A DNA stretch of 64,000 nucleotides from Firmicutes bacterium HGW-Firmicutes-9 (GTDB taxonomy: Bacteria > Bacillota > Clostridia > Christensenellales > CAG-138). Location of the stretch: positions 62,001-126,000 of the forward strand of contig PGZM01000005.1 of the NCBI GenBank assembly GCA_002841395.1, in the 5' to 3' direction. A program made the position numbers and the translations under genes. Positions 1 to 8,368 of the stretch are shown in pieces; position 1 is the stretch's first letter, and every line of letters begins with the position of its first letter. The notes beneath the pieces were generated by a model. The model saw only the letters and a list, made by a program, of their open reading frames with translations. It had not been told where the DNA came from and did not search any database.

Positions 1-244
1 TGCAATACACGGGACGGTCGTTTCTCGGTTGGAACGGGATCTTGGTGGGCGATCCGCACTCCGCACAGACCGCATCGAACATCTCGCGATCGTTGCTGCG
101 CGTGGTCTTCCGGCTGGAACGGCAGTCCTTGCAGCGGACAGGCTCGTTCTGGAACCCTTTCTCCGCGTAAAACTCCTGCTCGCCGGCCGTGAAAACGAAT
201 TCCTTACCACAATCCTTGCATACCAGTGTTTTGTCTTGGAACAT
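1..244 (-). CDS. Zinc-ribbon domain protein (3' end outside window)
   Basis: Minus-strand frame starting MFQDKTLVCKDCG. It shows three CxxC pairs in the visible 81 residues: CKDC near residue 9, CKDC near residue 38 and CAEC near residue 60. This spacing resembles the small bacterial zinc-ribbon family (PF13451-like) that usually ends in another Cys pair, which would lie beyond base 1. The ATG at 244 has a G-rich Shine-Dalgarno (AAGGGG) about ten bases upstream. The gene lies directly downstream of the structured RNA at 282-513 and probably shares its promoter. Function is unknown; nucleic-acid binding is inferred only from the fold. Confidence 0.7.
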   Translation of the reverse strand, partial: MFQDKTLVCKDCGKEFVFTAGEQEFYAEKGFQNEPVRCKDCRSSRKTTRSNDREMFDAVCAECGSPTKIPFQPRNDRPVYC

Positions 245-281
245 TTGGATTTTTCCCCTTTTCGGTTCGTGAAAATTTTTT

Positions 282-513
282 GATATCCGAGTGCCGGCTG
301 ACCTGGTTTTTGCCCCCACACCCGCCAACTGGAAGTGTCGCTACCCGGCGATGTGCCTCTCACTACTGCCTCTCTCGAAATGCATGTTTAGAAATGCTTC
401 GGTTGGACTTACTTCTAGACCGCACCATGCTCACGGGGCTTTGCCCGCTTACGTGGATCGTTTTGCCTGCGACTGGCATCGATTTTCAACCACAGACCCG
501 ATACACGGATACC
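282..513 (-). ncRNA. Structured RNA of about 230 nt (raiA-like candidate)
   Basis: The two ends form a terminal stem: GGTATCCG at 513-506 pairs with CGGATATC at 289-282 (one G-U), and pairing continues after a mismatch. Inside are GC-rich hairpins such as GGGCAAAGCCC. A good promoter puts the transcript start about seven bases before the 5' strand of the closing stem. No convincing ORF fits. Length, closing stem and position as a leader or independent transcript resemble large Firmicutes ncRNAs such as raiA, but I cannot verify a family match. The SRP RNA core motif is absent. Confidence 0.5.
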
Positions 514-519
514 AAAGTT

Positions 520-549
520 AGTATATTACACACGGTTGTAAAATTGCAA
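520..549 (-). promoter_or_regulatory. Sigma-A type promoter for the structured RNA / zinc-ribbon gene
   Basis: TTGCAA at 549-544, an 18-bp spacer, then TATACT at 525-520. The predicted start near 513 coincides with the first base of the RNA closing stem. Confidence 0.55.
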
Positions 550-568
550 TGTATTTTTTTGTATCATA

Positions 569-627
569 TGTCCGAACAAATCCAATGATTGGGCGTTTTT
601 ACTGTATTTTATGCGTTTGTTCGAACA
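569..627. promoter_or_regulatory. Two TGTTCGRACA palindromes upstream of the RNA promoter
   Basis: TGTCCGAACA at 569-578 and TGTTCGAACA at 618-627 are near-identical 10-bp palindromes 49 bp apart. They lie 20-80 bp upstream of the -35 box. They may be binding sites for an unknown dimeric regulator. The rest of 550-691 is AT-rich and holds no gene that I can see. Confidence 0.25.
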
Positions 628-691
628 CTTTATACTGTATTTGCGCGGACACATGACACTATATTTTGTGTATTTTTCGGTTAAAAACGAC

Positions 692-1261
692 TCATTTGTG
701 TGCCGGTTCGTGGTCGCCGTATTGTGCGCGGGGACCGCCAACATATTTTGGACGCGTCTTTGCGAGGATGAAGGAAGCCTCGCCGATCCTGCGCTGCTCC
801 GTATGGACGGGCACCACGACGGGATGCAGATGCATGCCGATCAGCGTGCCGCCGATGTCCATGCCGAGCGCGGCAAGGCCCGCTACGTTCTCCACCATCA
901 CCCGGTCGGGGATGCGGGAATATGCTTCGGTTGCGAATGCGCCGCCTGCGTGCAGCCACGGGCGCACCCAGACTTCCTGCAGGTGATATTGCTCCATGCA
1001 GGCGCGGCTTGTGCAGATTGCGCGGTTGATGTGCTCGCAGCCCTGCACGGCAAGATATAACCCCGCCGCGGTCACCTTCGGCAGAATCGCGTCCATGACG
1101 GCCTTCGCGGCCTCCTCGCTGGAAGCGGAGCCGATGCGCTTGCCAACGATCTCGCTCGTCGAGCAGCCAATGATGAAGATATCGCCCTTGCGATACTCCG
1201 CGCTGCTCAGAATCAAATCGACGGCCTCCGCCGCCTGGCGGGTTAGTTCTGTGTAATCCAT
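692..1261 (-). CDS. UPF0340 / TIGR01440 family protein (YwlG-like)
   Basis: 190-residue protein starting MDYTELTRQAAEAVDLIL. It matches the conserved UPF0340 layout: an early GCSTSEIVG motif, a QGCEHINRA motif in the middle, and a C-terminal DIGGTLIGMHLHPV...VHTEQRRIG block. These proteins are widespread in Firmicutes; their biochemical role is not established. I chose the start at 1261 because a GAGGTG Shine-Dalgarno precedes it and upstream codons are not conserved-looking. It is divergent from mutY. Confidence 0.85.
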   Translation of the reverse strand: MDYTELTRQAAEAVDLILSSAEYRKGDIFIIGCSTSEIVGKRIGSASSEEAAKAVMDAILPKVTAAGLYLAVQGCEHINRAICTSRACMEQYHLQEVWVRPWLHAGGAFATEAYSRIPDRVMVENVAGLAALGMDIGGTLIGMHLHPVVVPVHTEQRRIGEASFILAKTRPKYVGGPRAQYGDHEPAHK

Positions 1262-1330
1262 GTTTTTCACCTCTATGGTTTGGTCAGGTCTCTTCCACAG
1301 CTGCGAAAGAAACCGTATGCTCAGAAACAC

Positions 1331-1339
1331 AGTATAGCA
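1331..1339 (-). promoter_or_regulatory. Extended -10 promoter for the UPF0340 gene
   Basis: TGCTATACT on the minus strand (1339-1331) is an extended -10 element. No good -35 is visible. The predicted leader is about 60 nt. Confidence 0.45.
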
Positions 1340-1393
1340 CAATTTTCTCACTATTTCCGCGCATTTTTCACGTAAGTTGCGCGAATATTGTGT

Positions 1394-1401
1394 GTTATAC
1401 T
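1394..1401 (+). promoter_or_regulatory. Extended -10 promoter for mutY
   Basis: The extended -10 element TGTTATACT ends at 1401. Transcription would start at about 1408, which is also the mutY ATG, so the mRNA may be leaderless. Confidence 0.4.
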
Positions 1402-1407
1402 TGCTCT

Positions 1408-2412
1408 ATGAACTGGATTTTACCGTTACGCAATTGGTATCAACAAAACGCGCGGGACCTGCCCTGGCGCAGAACGCAGGATGGTTACGCCGTCTGGATC
1501 AGCGAGATCATGCTGCAGCAGACGCGGGTTGCCGCCGTGATTCCGTATTATGAGCGGTTCATGCGCGCGCTGCCGGATATCGACGCGCTTGCAAATGTGG
1601 ATGACGACCGCCTGCACAAGCTCTGGGAGGGATTGGGCTACTATAGCCGTGCGCGCAATCTCAAGTGCGCGGCGGGCGAGATCGTTTCTCGCTTCAGCGG
1701 CGGCATGCCGCAAAGCTACGAGACGCTGCTGACTCTGCCCGGCATCGGAGAATACACCGCGGGCGCGATCGCGTCGATTGCGTTTGGCGAAGCGGTGCCT
1801 GCCGTGGACGGAAACGTGCTGCGCGTTTACGCGCGGCTCTTTGGTGCGGCGCGGGATATCCGCGATCCAGCGTTCAAAAAAGAAGTGCGCGCGTTTCTGC
1901 AGCCGCTCATTCCGAAGGATCAGCCGGGCGTATTTAACGCCGCGCTGATGGAACTCGGCGCGACTGTGTGCCTGCCGAATGGGCAACCGAAGTGCGGAGA
2001 ATGCGCCGTGCGGGAGTATTGCATAGCTTTCCGCGAGGGTAGGACAGCGGAACTGCCCGTGCTCTCCGCGAAAAAGGCACGAAAGATCGAGCGCAAGACG
2101 GTTTTTGCGCTCACGCTCAACGGTGGACTGATCGGCTATCGCAGACCGGAGAACGGCCTGCTCGCGGGACTATGGCAGCTGCCGGAGACGGCGGGGGTTC
2201 TGTCCGATGCAGAAGCCGCCGCATGGCTTGGCGAGCACGGAATAAACCCAGTAGGCGAACTGCGCTTCTATGAACGCAAGCATATCTTTACGCATATCGA
2301 GTGGCACATGCGCGTTTGCGCAGCGGAGATCTCGGCGGATCAACTGCCGGAGGGCTGGATCGTGCTCGACGAATCCCACGCGCTCCCGACGGCGTATCGG
2401 GTGTGCTTATAA
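1408..2412 (+). CDS. mutY: A/G-specific adenine glycosylase MutY
   Basis: 334-residue base-excision repair enzyme that removes adenine mispaired with 8-oxoguanine. Visible: the helix-hairpin-helix LPGIGEYTAGA (about 110-120), the catalytic Asp in VDGNV (about 134), a Glu near residue 33 in ISEIMLQQTRV, and the four Cys of the [4Fe-4S] loop at about 188, 196, 199 and 205 (first spacing x7, one longer than in E. coli). A C-terminal NUDIX-like 8-oxoG recognition domain follows. I preferred the ATG at 1408 over the GTG at 1390 because the upstream codons overlap the -10 element. No Shine-Dalgarno is evident. Confidence 0.93.
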   Translation: MNWILPLRNWYQQNARDLPWRRTQDGYAVWISEIMLQQTRVAAVIPYYERFMRALPDIDALANVDDDRLHKLWEGLGYYSRARNLKCAAGEIVSRFSGGMPQSYETLLTLPGIGEYTAGAIASIAFGEAVPAVDGNVLRVYARLFGAARDIRDPAFKKEVRAFLQPLIPKDQPGVFNAALMELGATVCLPNGQPKCGECAVREYCIAFREGRTAELPVLSAKKARKIERKTVFALTLNGGLIGYRRPENGLLAGLWQLPETAGVLSDAEAAAWLGEHGINPVGELRFYERKHIFTHIEWHMRVCAAEISADQLPEGWIVLDESHALPTAYRVCL

Positions 2413-2424
2413 CGAAAGAATCGC

Positions 2425-2456
2425 AAAAAAATAACGGCGAAAGCCGTTATTTTTGT
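2425..2456. terminator. Bidirectional terminator between mutY and recR
   Basis: ATAACGGC-gaaa-GCCGTTAT stem (2431-2450) flanked by an A-run and a T-run. It serves convergent mutY (+) and recR (-). Confidence 0.8.
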
Positions 2457-2459
2457 TTG

Positions 2460-3056
2460 TTACAGTAGCCGTCTGCCTTCCATCGCCTTGGCCAGCGTGA
2501 CCTCGTCCGTGTACTCAAGATTGCCGCCGATGGGGATGCCGTGCGCGATGCGGGAGCAAGAGACACCCATGGGCTTGAGTAGCCGCGCAATATAGCTCGC
2601 CGTTGCTTCGCCTTCCACATCCGGATTGGTCGCGATGATGACCTCTTTCACTTCGCCCGCCTTGACGCGCTCGACGAGCTCATTGATGCGGATGTCGGCG
2701 GGGCCCACGCCGTCCACGGGTGAAAGCACGCCGTGCAGCACGTGATATTTGCCGTGGAATTCGCGCGTGCGCTCCATGGCGATGACGTCCTTCGCGTCGC
2801 TGACGACACACAGTACGCTTCCGTCGCGGTGTGTATCCGAGCAGATACCGCAGGGAGAAACATCCGTGTACGTGCCGCAAACGGGGCAGTCCACGACTTT
2901 TTCGCGTGCGGCAATAATGGCAGCCGCAAGCTCCTGCGCCTGCGCCGCCGGAATATCGAGAATATGGTATGCCAGCCGCTGCGCGCTCTTCTGCCCGATG
3001 CCGGGCAGGCGCGAGAGCTGGGTCGTCAGCCGGACGATGGGTTCAATGGTGAGCAT
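2460..3056 (-). CDS. recR: Recombination mediator RecR
   Basis: 198 residues, the normal family length. An N-terminal helix-hairpin-helix ([16 protein letters not shown]) is followed by a four-Cys zinc finger (C57, C60, C69, C72) and a Toprim domain beginning [11 protein letters not shown]. It acts with RecF/RecO to load RecA at gapped DNA. It starts two bases after the ybaB stop and is the last gene of the dnaX-ybaB-recR operon, a standard Firmicutes arrangement. Confidence 0.97.
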   Translation of the reverse strand: MLTIEPIVRLTTQLSRLPGIGQKSAQRLAYHILDIPAAQAQELAAAIIAAREKVVDCPVCGTYTDVSPCGICSDTHRDGSVLCVVSDAKDVIAMERTREFHGKYHVLHGVLSPVDGVGPADIRINELVERVKAGEVKEVIIATNPDVEGEATASYIARLLKPMGVSCSRIAHGIPIGGNLEYTDEVTLAKAMEGRRLL

Positions 3057-3058
3057 GA

Positions 3059-3397
3059 CTACAGGCCTAGCCCCAGTCCGCCCGTGATTTTGCCGATTTC
3101 GTCCTCAACGGTCTTGGTCGCCGTGCGGAGCGCTTCGTTGACCGCGGAGAGCACGAGATCCTGCAGCATCTCGACATCGTCGGGATCGACGCACGCGGGA
3201 TTGATGACGATCGCTTTGACGTCCTTGTTGCCGGTGACGGTGACGCTGACCATGCCGCCGCCGCTGCTCGCGGTGAACTCACGCTCGTTGAGCTCCGCCT
3301 GCGCGCGCGCAACGTCCTGCTGCATCTTCTGGGCTTTCATCATCAGCTGCTGCATGTTGCCGCCGCCCATTCCGCCGGGAAATCCGCCTTTTGCCAT
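3059..3397 (-). CDS. ybaB: YbaB/EbfC nucleoid-associated protein
   Basis: 112 residues. A Gly/Met-rich start ([19 protein letters not shown]) precedes the long helix and the central [17 protein letters not shown] strand typical of the YbaB/EbfC DNA-binding family. A strong AGGAGG lies upstream of the ATG. It sits between dnaX and recR. Its position there is conserved across bacteria and points to a role in nucleoid structure or recombination; the exact role is unresolved. Confidence 0.95.
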   Translation of the reverse strand: MAKGGFPGGMGGGNMQQLMMKAQKMQQDVARAQAELNEREFTASSGGGMVSVTVTGNKDVKAIVINPACVDPDDVEMLQDLVLSAVNEALRTATKTVEDEIGKITGGLGLGL

Positions 3398-3446
3398 AAA
3401 AAAGTTCCTCCTGAATATATCTCTTATTACTATACTTTATATCTCG

Positions 3447-5204
3447 TTATTCTATCGTGAGTTTGTCCCCGAACAGCGCTTTGGCGAGTTCTTCCGCCTG
3501 ACCGCTTGCGGGGGCTTTCTTTGTTGTCGTAATCACGAGCTTTGCGTCAGGCTTGACCGCCTGCAAAGCCCGCTGCGTTGGCTCAAAGTTGATCGGCGCG
3601 TTGAGACTCTTGTGCTTCATCTCCTGCGCGTCGGTGAACCCCACCGTCAGCGTGTTGTTCTCGAAGTGCAGAGCAACGGCTTCTCTAGCGAGCGCTTGCA
3701 CGAACATATTTGGAATATTCGCGATTGCCTCGCGCCAGATGCCCGCGGCATCAGTGGAACCGCTCGGTTTGCTCGCGGGTTTTGGCGCATGCGCGGCCTT
3801 CGCGGGAACAGGGTCGGGCTTCGGCGCGATCTTGACGATTTCCTCCTGTGGGGGAAGCGTATATTCGTCCTCCGGCGACCACGTTTCCGGCGGCGGCGTT
3901 AAGTCTGTCCAAGGCGCCGCTTCCTGCGCGGGTTCCGCCTTTGCGGGCGTTGGCTCCGGCTTTTGCGCGGGCTGCGACACAGGCGCTTCGACTGTTGTTT
4001 GTTTTGCAGGTTCCGGCGAAACGGCTTGCTGCGCGGGTGCTTGCGCGGGAAGGCCTTCTTTAATCTGCGCTTCGAGGCGGTCGAGCCGTGCTTCGATATT
4101 CGCAAGCGAAACCGAATCCTCAGGACGGCAGATATGCACCAGTGCGCTTTCCAACAGCGCGCGCGGAGACGGCAGATAGCGCATGTCGTTTTGCGCCGCG
4201 ATCAGGCGATCCAGCGCGAGCATCAGCCGCGCTTCGGACGCGCCCTTTGCCTGCTCGAGATAACGCGTCATCGTGTCCTCGGTGCAGTCCAGCAAATCCT
4301 CGCAGCGGCCGCAGGTCTTACTAAGCAGCAGCGCGCGAAAATGCGCCGCAAGATCCGCGGCAAATACCGATAGATCGCGCCCCGCCTGCATGATGCTGTC
4401 CAGCATCCGCAGCGCTTCCGGCGCATTGGAGGCAAGCAGTGATTTGGAAATCTCGAATAAAAACGAGTCCTCCATGCTGCCCAGCACGTCATACACATTC
4501 TTAGTGGTAACAACGTCTCCGCAAAACGCGAGACACTGATCGGCAAGCGACAGCGCGTCGCGCATGCCACCCTGCGCCGCGCGGGCGATGAGCGTTAAGC
4601 CGCCGTCTTCAATCGACGCGCCGGCCTGACTCAATACACTTTTGAGCGTGGACTTGATATCGGTGATCGAAAGCCTGTGAAAATCAAACCGCTGACAGCG
4701 GGAGATGATCGTCGCGGGCAGTTTCTGCGGCTCGGTAGTCGCGAGGATAAAAAGGATGTGTTCCGGCGGCTCTTCGAGCGTTTTTAATAGCGCGTTGAAT
4801 GCCGCGCCGGAGAGCATATGTACCTCGTCGATGATAAACACGCGGCGGCGCAGATTGAGCGGCGCGTATTGCGAATTTTCGATCAGATCGCGTACGTCGT
4901 TGACGCTGTTGTTGCTCGCGGCATCGATTTCGGTGATGTCGCTGGCGCCTTCCGCCGCTGTGATCAGGCACGCTTCGCATTTGCCGCAGGGTTCGCCTTC
5001 CTCGGGGCTGAGGCAGTTGACCGCGCGCGCAAGGATGCGTGCCGATGTGGTCTTGCCCGTACCGCGCGTGCCGCAGAACAAATAGGCGTGCGCCGGACGA
5101 TCCGACGACACCTGATGCTTTAGCGTGGTGGTGATGTGCTCTTGCCCGATGACATCGGCAAAGCGGGCGGGGCGATATTGGCGATAGAGTGCGCGGTAGG
5201 CCAT
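3447..5204 (-). CDS. dnaX: DNA polymerase III subunit gamma/tau
   Basis: 585 residues; the AAA+ clamp-loader ATPase. Walker A is GTRGTGKT (about 45-52), the zinc module cysteines are C64, C73, C76 and C79, the Walker B region is FIIDEVHML, and sensor 1 is LATTEPQK. Residues of about 390-495 are a Pro/Ala/Lys/Glu-rich linker, followed by a C-terminal domain, so this is a full tau-like form. It is the first gene of the dnaX-ybaB-recR operon. No scr (SRP) RNA is visible in the 200 bp upstream, although many Firmicutes have it there. Confidence 0.97.
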   Translation of the reverse strand: MAYRALYRQYRPARFADVIGQEHITTTLKHQVSSDRPAHAYLFCGTRGTGKTTSARILARAVNCLSPEEGEPCGKCEACLITAAEGASDITEIDAASNNSVNDVRDLIENSQYAPLNLRRRVFIIDEVHMLSGAAFNALLKTLEEPPEHILFILATTEPQKLPATIISRCQRFDFHRLSITDIKSTLKSVLSQAGASIEDGGLTLIARAAQGGMRDALSLADQCLAFCGDVVTTKNVYDVLGSMEDSFLFEISKSLLASNAPEALRMLDSIMQAGRDLSVFAADLAAHFRALLLSKTCGRCEDLLDCTEDTMTRYLEQAKGASEARLMLALDRLIAAQNDMRYLPSPRALLESALVHICRPEDSVSLANIEARLDRLEAQIKEGLPAQAPAQQAVSPEPAKQTTVEAPVSQPAQKPEPTPAKAEPAQEAAPWTDLTPPPETWSPEDEYTLPPQEEIVKIAPKPDPVPAKAAHAPKPASKPSGSTDAAGIWREAIANIPNMFVQALAREAVALHFENNTLTVGFTDAQEMKHKSLNAPINFEPTQRALQAVKPDAKLVITTTKKAPASGQAEELAKALFGDKLTIE

Positions 5205-5386
5205 GCAGCAATCCTTTGTGAGCGAGATTCGTGCGCCTAATGTTTCTCATTCAGAAAACCACCTAGGCAGTCACATACTTACCCATCATGATACCATATT
5301 TTGTAGTTCCGCAAAAGCATCAATCACAAGCGAAAAGATTGCTTCATGACCTTCACACCGTACATATTCGTTCACGCTTTCTTTCG

Positions 5387-5415
5387 TTGACCGTGATGAT
5401 TGCATGGGGTAAAAT
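5387..5415 (+). promoter_or_regulatory. Strong sigma-A promoter
   Basis: TTGACC (5387-5392), a 17-bp spacer, TAAAAT (5410-5415). The start near 5422 leaves only about ten leader bases before the ATG at 5432, which decides that start over the in-frame upstream ATGs. Confidence 0.7.
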
Positions 5416-5431
5416 GAAAGGCGTGAAACGT

Positions 5432-6583
5432 ATGAGTAAAAACTTAAAATATGCGCCCAAGCGCAGGGTGAATCTGGACGCGACGAGCTATGGTCCGCTG
5501 ATCAAGCTGGTCATCGCGCTTGTCGTGCTAGCAGCGCTGGTGTTGGTTGCTGTGTTTGTCGTCATGCCGCTTCTCGCCGCGCGGGCAAGCGAAGCCCCGC
5601 AGAGCAGCAACGCGCCTGCGCTAACGACGGTGAAACAGACCGCCTCGCCCGTCAACCCGATTTTGACCAACGAGGTCAAGACCGTGCTGTTCGGCGAAGG
5701 CTACGGCCTGCCTACCGCGGTGGTCGATCCTAGCGTGTATGGCAACGAGATTCTCTTTGCCACGGGCTCGAGCGAAATTGCCACGGATCGGCTGGTTCGG
5801 CTGAATCCGGAAACGGGTGCATTTACCAACATCGCAATCACGCGCATCAACGACACGATTCGCTATCCTGTCGAAAGCGCAGATGTGATCCTTTATGCCG
5901 ACTGCAAGGGTGCGGGCGGCGGCAGCATCGTGCGCCTTGACAAAACCACCGGCGAGACCGCTGTGATGGCGGAGTTTGCAAAGGATGTTCCGAAGCTCCT
6001 GCTGGAATCCCCATATGCCGTCTGGACGGAGCGCACGGCAAGCACGACCGCCAAGGTGATGGTTTGCGACGTGACCACGGGCGAGCTGCTTACGCTTGCG
6101 GTGCTGACGAGCTCTGCTTATGCAGAGAGCGCGCCTTCGATTAAGAGCGGTCAGGTGATCTATGCCGACGCGGATGCGCAAAACCCCGGCAGCAGCCTGA
6201 TTCGCACGATACTCCTCGCGGACAACAGCCGCTGGGACTTCGCGGCGGGCAGCTTTGTGCACGATCCCAAGTCCGCGGGTGACCGCTGGGCATACCTGAG
6301 CGGCAATCATGACACAAGCAGCGATCTTTACATCAGCGTTGGCGGCGGCGCTGCAAAGCGCGTGGCCAGCGGCGTGATCGATTTTGACATTACGCCCACC
6401 TGTGTGGTGTTCAGCCGAGACGAGACCGTATACGCCTATGTGTTTGCGGACGACAAAACCTATGTCATCAGCGAGACGGGCACGAACGCGCAGTTCGTCA
6501 TGGCGGGCGGAGATTATGCGCTCTGGCGCGACATGACCGACAGCACGCAGACCCTCTGGAAATATCTGAAGGTCGTCGGCTGA
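5432..6583 (+). CDS. Membrane-anchored beta-propeller-like protein of unknown function
   Basis: 383 residues from MSKNLKYAPKRRVNLDA. A basic N-terminus is followed by one transmembrane helix (about 20-45, rich in Val/Ala/Leu), so the rest should be extracellular. The ectodomain contains repeated strand patterns with internal similarity (VRLNPETGAFTNIAI, VRLDKTTGETAVMAEF, MVCDVTTGELLTLAV) resembling TolB/low-density-receptor-type propeller blades. No catalytic motif is recognisable. It is followed after one base by radA and probably co-transcribed with it. The name is structural inference only. Confidence 0.6.
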   Translation: MSKNLKYAPKRRVNLDATSYGPLIKLVIALVVLAALVLVAVFVVMPLLAARASEAPQSSNAPALTTVKQTASPVNPILTNEVKTVLFGEGYGLPTAVVDPSVYGNEILFATGSSEIATDRLVRLNPETGAFTNIAITRINDTIRYPVESADVILYADCKGAGGGSIVRLDKTTGETAVMAEFAKDVPKLLLESPYAVWTERTASTTAKVMVCDVTTGELLTLAVLTSSAYAESAPSIKSGQVIYADADAQNPGSSLIRTILLADNSRWDFAAGSFVHDPKSAGDRWAYLSGNHDTSSDLYISVGGGAAKRVASGVIDFDITPTCVVFSRDETVYAYVFADDKTYVISETGTNAQFVMAGGDYALWRDMTDSTQTLWKYLKVVG

Positions 6584-6584
6584 T

Positions 6585-7937
6585 ATGGCAAATAAAGAAC
6601 GCGTCACCTACATCTGCGGCGAATGCGGCTATGAGTCCGCCAAATGGATGGGCAAGTGCCCGCAGTGCGAGAGCTGGAACACTATGACCGAGTTTGCCGA
6701 GGTCAAGGTGAAGAGCAGCGTACGCGTTGGCACCGCCGTCTCGCAAAAGCTCAGCCGTGTGCAGCCCCTGCCGCAGAAACGGATCTCCGCGGGCATGGGC
6801 GAACTCAACCGCGTGCTGGGTGGCGGATTGATCCGCGGCATGGTGGTGCTGCTTGGCGGCGACCCTGGCATTGGAAAATCGACGCTTTTACTGCAGGCCG
6901 CGGACACGCTGGCGACGGACGGCGTCGTTCTATATGTCTCCGGCGAGGAGAGCGCGTCCCAGATCAAGCTGCGCGCCGACCGCCTCGGCATGAAGAACGA
7001 CATCGACATCCTTTGCGAAACCGATCTCGACCAGATCATCGACGAAGCGACCAACACGCGCTGCAGCGTGCTGATCGTAGACTCAATTCAAACCATCGTC
7101 TCGGAGGAAAGCGCGGGCGCACCCGCAAGTGTCAGCCAGGTGCGCGCGGCCACCGCACGACTCACGCGCTATGCCAAAGAGACGGGCGTGATCGTGCTGA
7201 TCGTGGGTCACGTCACCAAGGACGGAAACATCGCGGGTCCGCGTGTACTGGAGCATATCGTGGACACCGTGCTTTATTTTGAAGGCGACCGGCACGAAGG
7301 CCTGCGTCTGCTGCGCGCGGTCAAGAACCGTTTCGGCTCCACCAACGAGGTGGGCGTGTTTGAGATGGGCGACGGCGGCATGCAAGAGGTTGCCGATCCT
7401 TCGCGGCTGTTTCTCTCCGGCGAATCCGCGCCCGGCTGCTGCGTCACTTGCGCGATGGAGGGCACCCGCCCGATCCTCGCGGAAGTGCAGTCGCTGCTCA
7501 CGGACAACGCGTTCGGCAACCCGCGCAGAACGAGCGCCGGCGTGGATACGGGAAGATTGAGTCTACTACTTGCCGTGCTGGAAAAGAAAGCGCACCTGCG
7601 GCTTTCGACCAAGGATGTCTACCTCAACGTCGTCGGCGGGTTGAAGCTTGACGAGCGGAGCACCGACCTCGCTGTCGCGCTCTGCGTCGCTTCCGCGATG
7701 ATGGATCTGCCGCTTCCGGCGCGAACCGCAGCGCTTGGAGAGGTGGGACTCACGGGTGAAGTACGCGCGCTGAGCCGGATCGAGACGCGACTCAACGAGT
7801 GTGTGCGGCTGGGTTATGATACGGTTTTATTGCCGAAAGCCGCCAAAGCGCCGAAGATTGAGGGGCTGAAGCTCGTGCCCGTCGCAACCGTCGGCGAGGC
7901 GATCGCCTATTGCTACGAAAAGAAACCTGTGGTATAA
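6585..7937 (+). CDS. radA: DNA repair protein RadA
   Basis: 450 residues. N-terminal C4 zinc finger (C11, C14, C25, C28), Walker A GGDPGIGKST (91-100), the diagnostic KNRFGSTNEVGVFEM motif, and a C-terminal Lon-like domain (LSTKDVYLNVVGGLK onward). RadA is a RecA-like, DnaB-type ATPase that drives branch migration during recombination and repair. It starts one base after the stop of the upstream gene. Confidence 0.97.
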   Translation: MANKERVTYICGECGYESAKWMGKCPQCESWNTMTEFAEVKVKSSVRVGTAVSQKLSRVQPLPQKRISAGMGELNRVLGGGLIRGMVVLLGGDPGIGKSTLLLQAADTLATDGVVLYVSGEESASQIKLRADRLGMKNDIDILCETDLDQIIDEATNTRCSVLIVDSIQTIVSEESAGAPASVSQVRAATARLTRYAKETGVIVLIVGHVTKDGNIAGPRVLEHIVDTVLYFEGDRHEGLRLLRAVKNRFGSTNEVGVFEMGDGGMQEVADPSRLFLSGESAPGCCVTCAMEGTRPILAEVQSLLTDNAFGNPRRTSAGVDTGRLSLLLAVLEKKAHLRLSTKDVYLNVVGGLKLDERSTDLAVALCVASAMMDLPLPARTAALGEVGLTGEVRALSRIETRLNECVRLGYDTVLLPKAAKAPKIEGLKLVPVATVGEAIAYCYEKKPVV

Positions 7938-8009
7938 TCTGCTTCGCGTCTGTGCGGGGAAATCGCCCGCAACAGCGCGGGTTTTCACGAGAAAACAGCA
8001 TAATGTTAT

Positions 8010-8086
8010 GTGCCCGTAGCTCAGCTGGATAGAGTATCAGACTCCGACTCTGAGGGTCGAAGGTTCGAATCCTTTCGGGCACGCCA
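8010..8086 (+). tRNA. tRNA-Arg (anticodon CCG)
   Basis: 77 nt folding as a cloverleaf: acceptor GTGCCCG/CGGGCAC, anticodon stem TCAGA/TCTGA around loop CTCCGAC, T-loop TTCGAAT, encoded CCA end. It decodes CGG. Its 3' end is partly duplicated at 28000-28010 and 30331-30347. Confidence 0.95.
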
Positions 8087-8090
8087 AGAA

Positions 8091-8122
8091 CCCCCTAAAA
8101 AGGCGACTTTTTAGGGGGTCTC
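8091..8122 (+). terminator. Terminator after tRNA-Arg
   Basis: CCCCCTAAAAAG-gcga-CTTTTTAGGGGG, a perfect 12-bp stem, followed by TCTCATTTT. The next 240 bases (to 8366) hold a second small hairpin (CCTGCGA/TCGCAGG near 8199-8222, T-rich tail) and no gene I can recognise. Confidence 0.85.
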
Positions 8123-8368
8123 ATTTTAGCCCATTATCCAAAACGTGCAACAATGCGACAAATCAGAGAAAAGCGTTATTCGGGATAGAAAGAGAAAGGC
8201 CTGCGAATAGGAATAATCGCAGGTCGATTTTTGTTTTTGTCGCATTTTTGAAGCACGATGGGGTTATTTTTAACGCATGATATTGAATCATTTAAAATTA
8301 GTCTGTCCAGGTTCCTACCCCCGATTTCTGGACCATAGTTTCGTTCCTTCCATCTTAGGAGCATGCTT

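Noticed and set aside
282..513. SRP (4.5S/scr) RNA
   Set aside because: The GGTCCGGAAGGAAGCAGC-type core is absent, although size and hairpins looked suitable at first. RNase P and tmRNA signatures are absent too.
5204..5290. scr/SRP RNA upstream of dnaX
   Set aside because: This is a common Firmicutes location, but neither the conserved loop nor a hairpin of that type is present.
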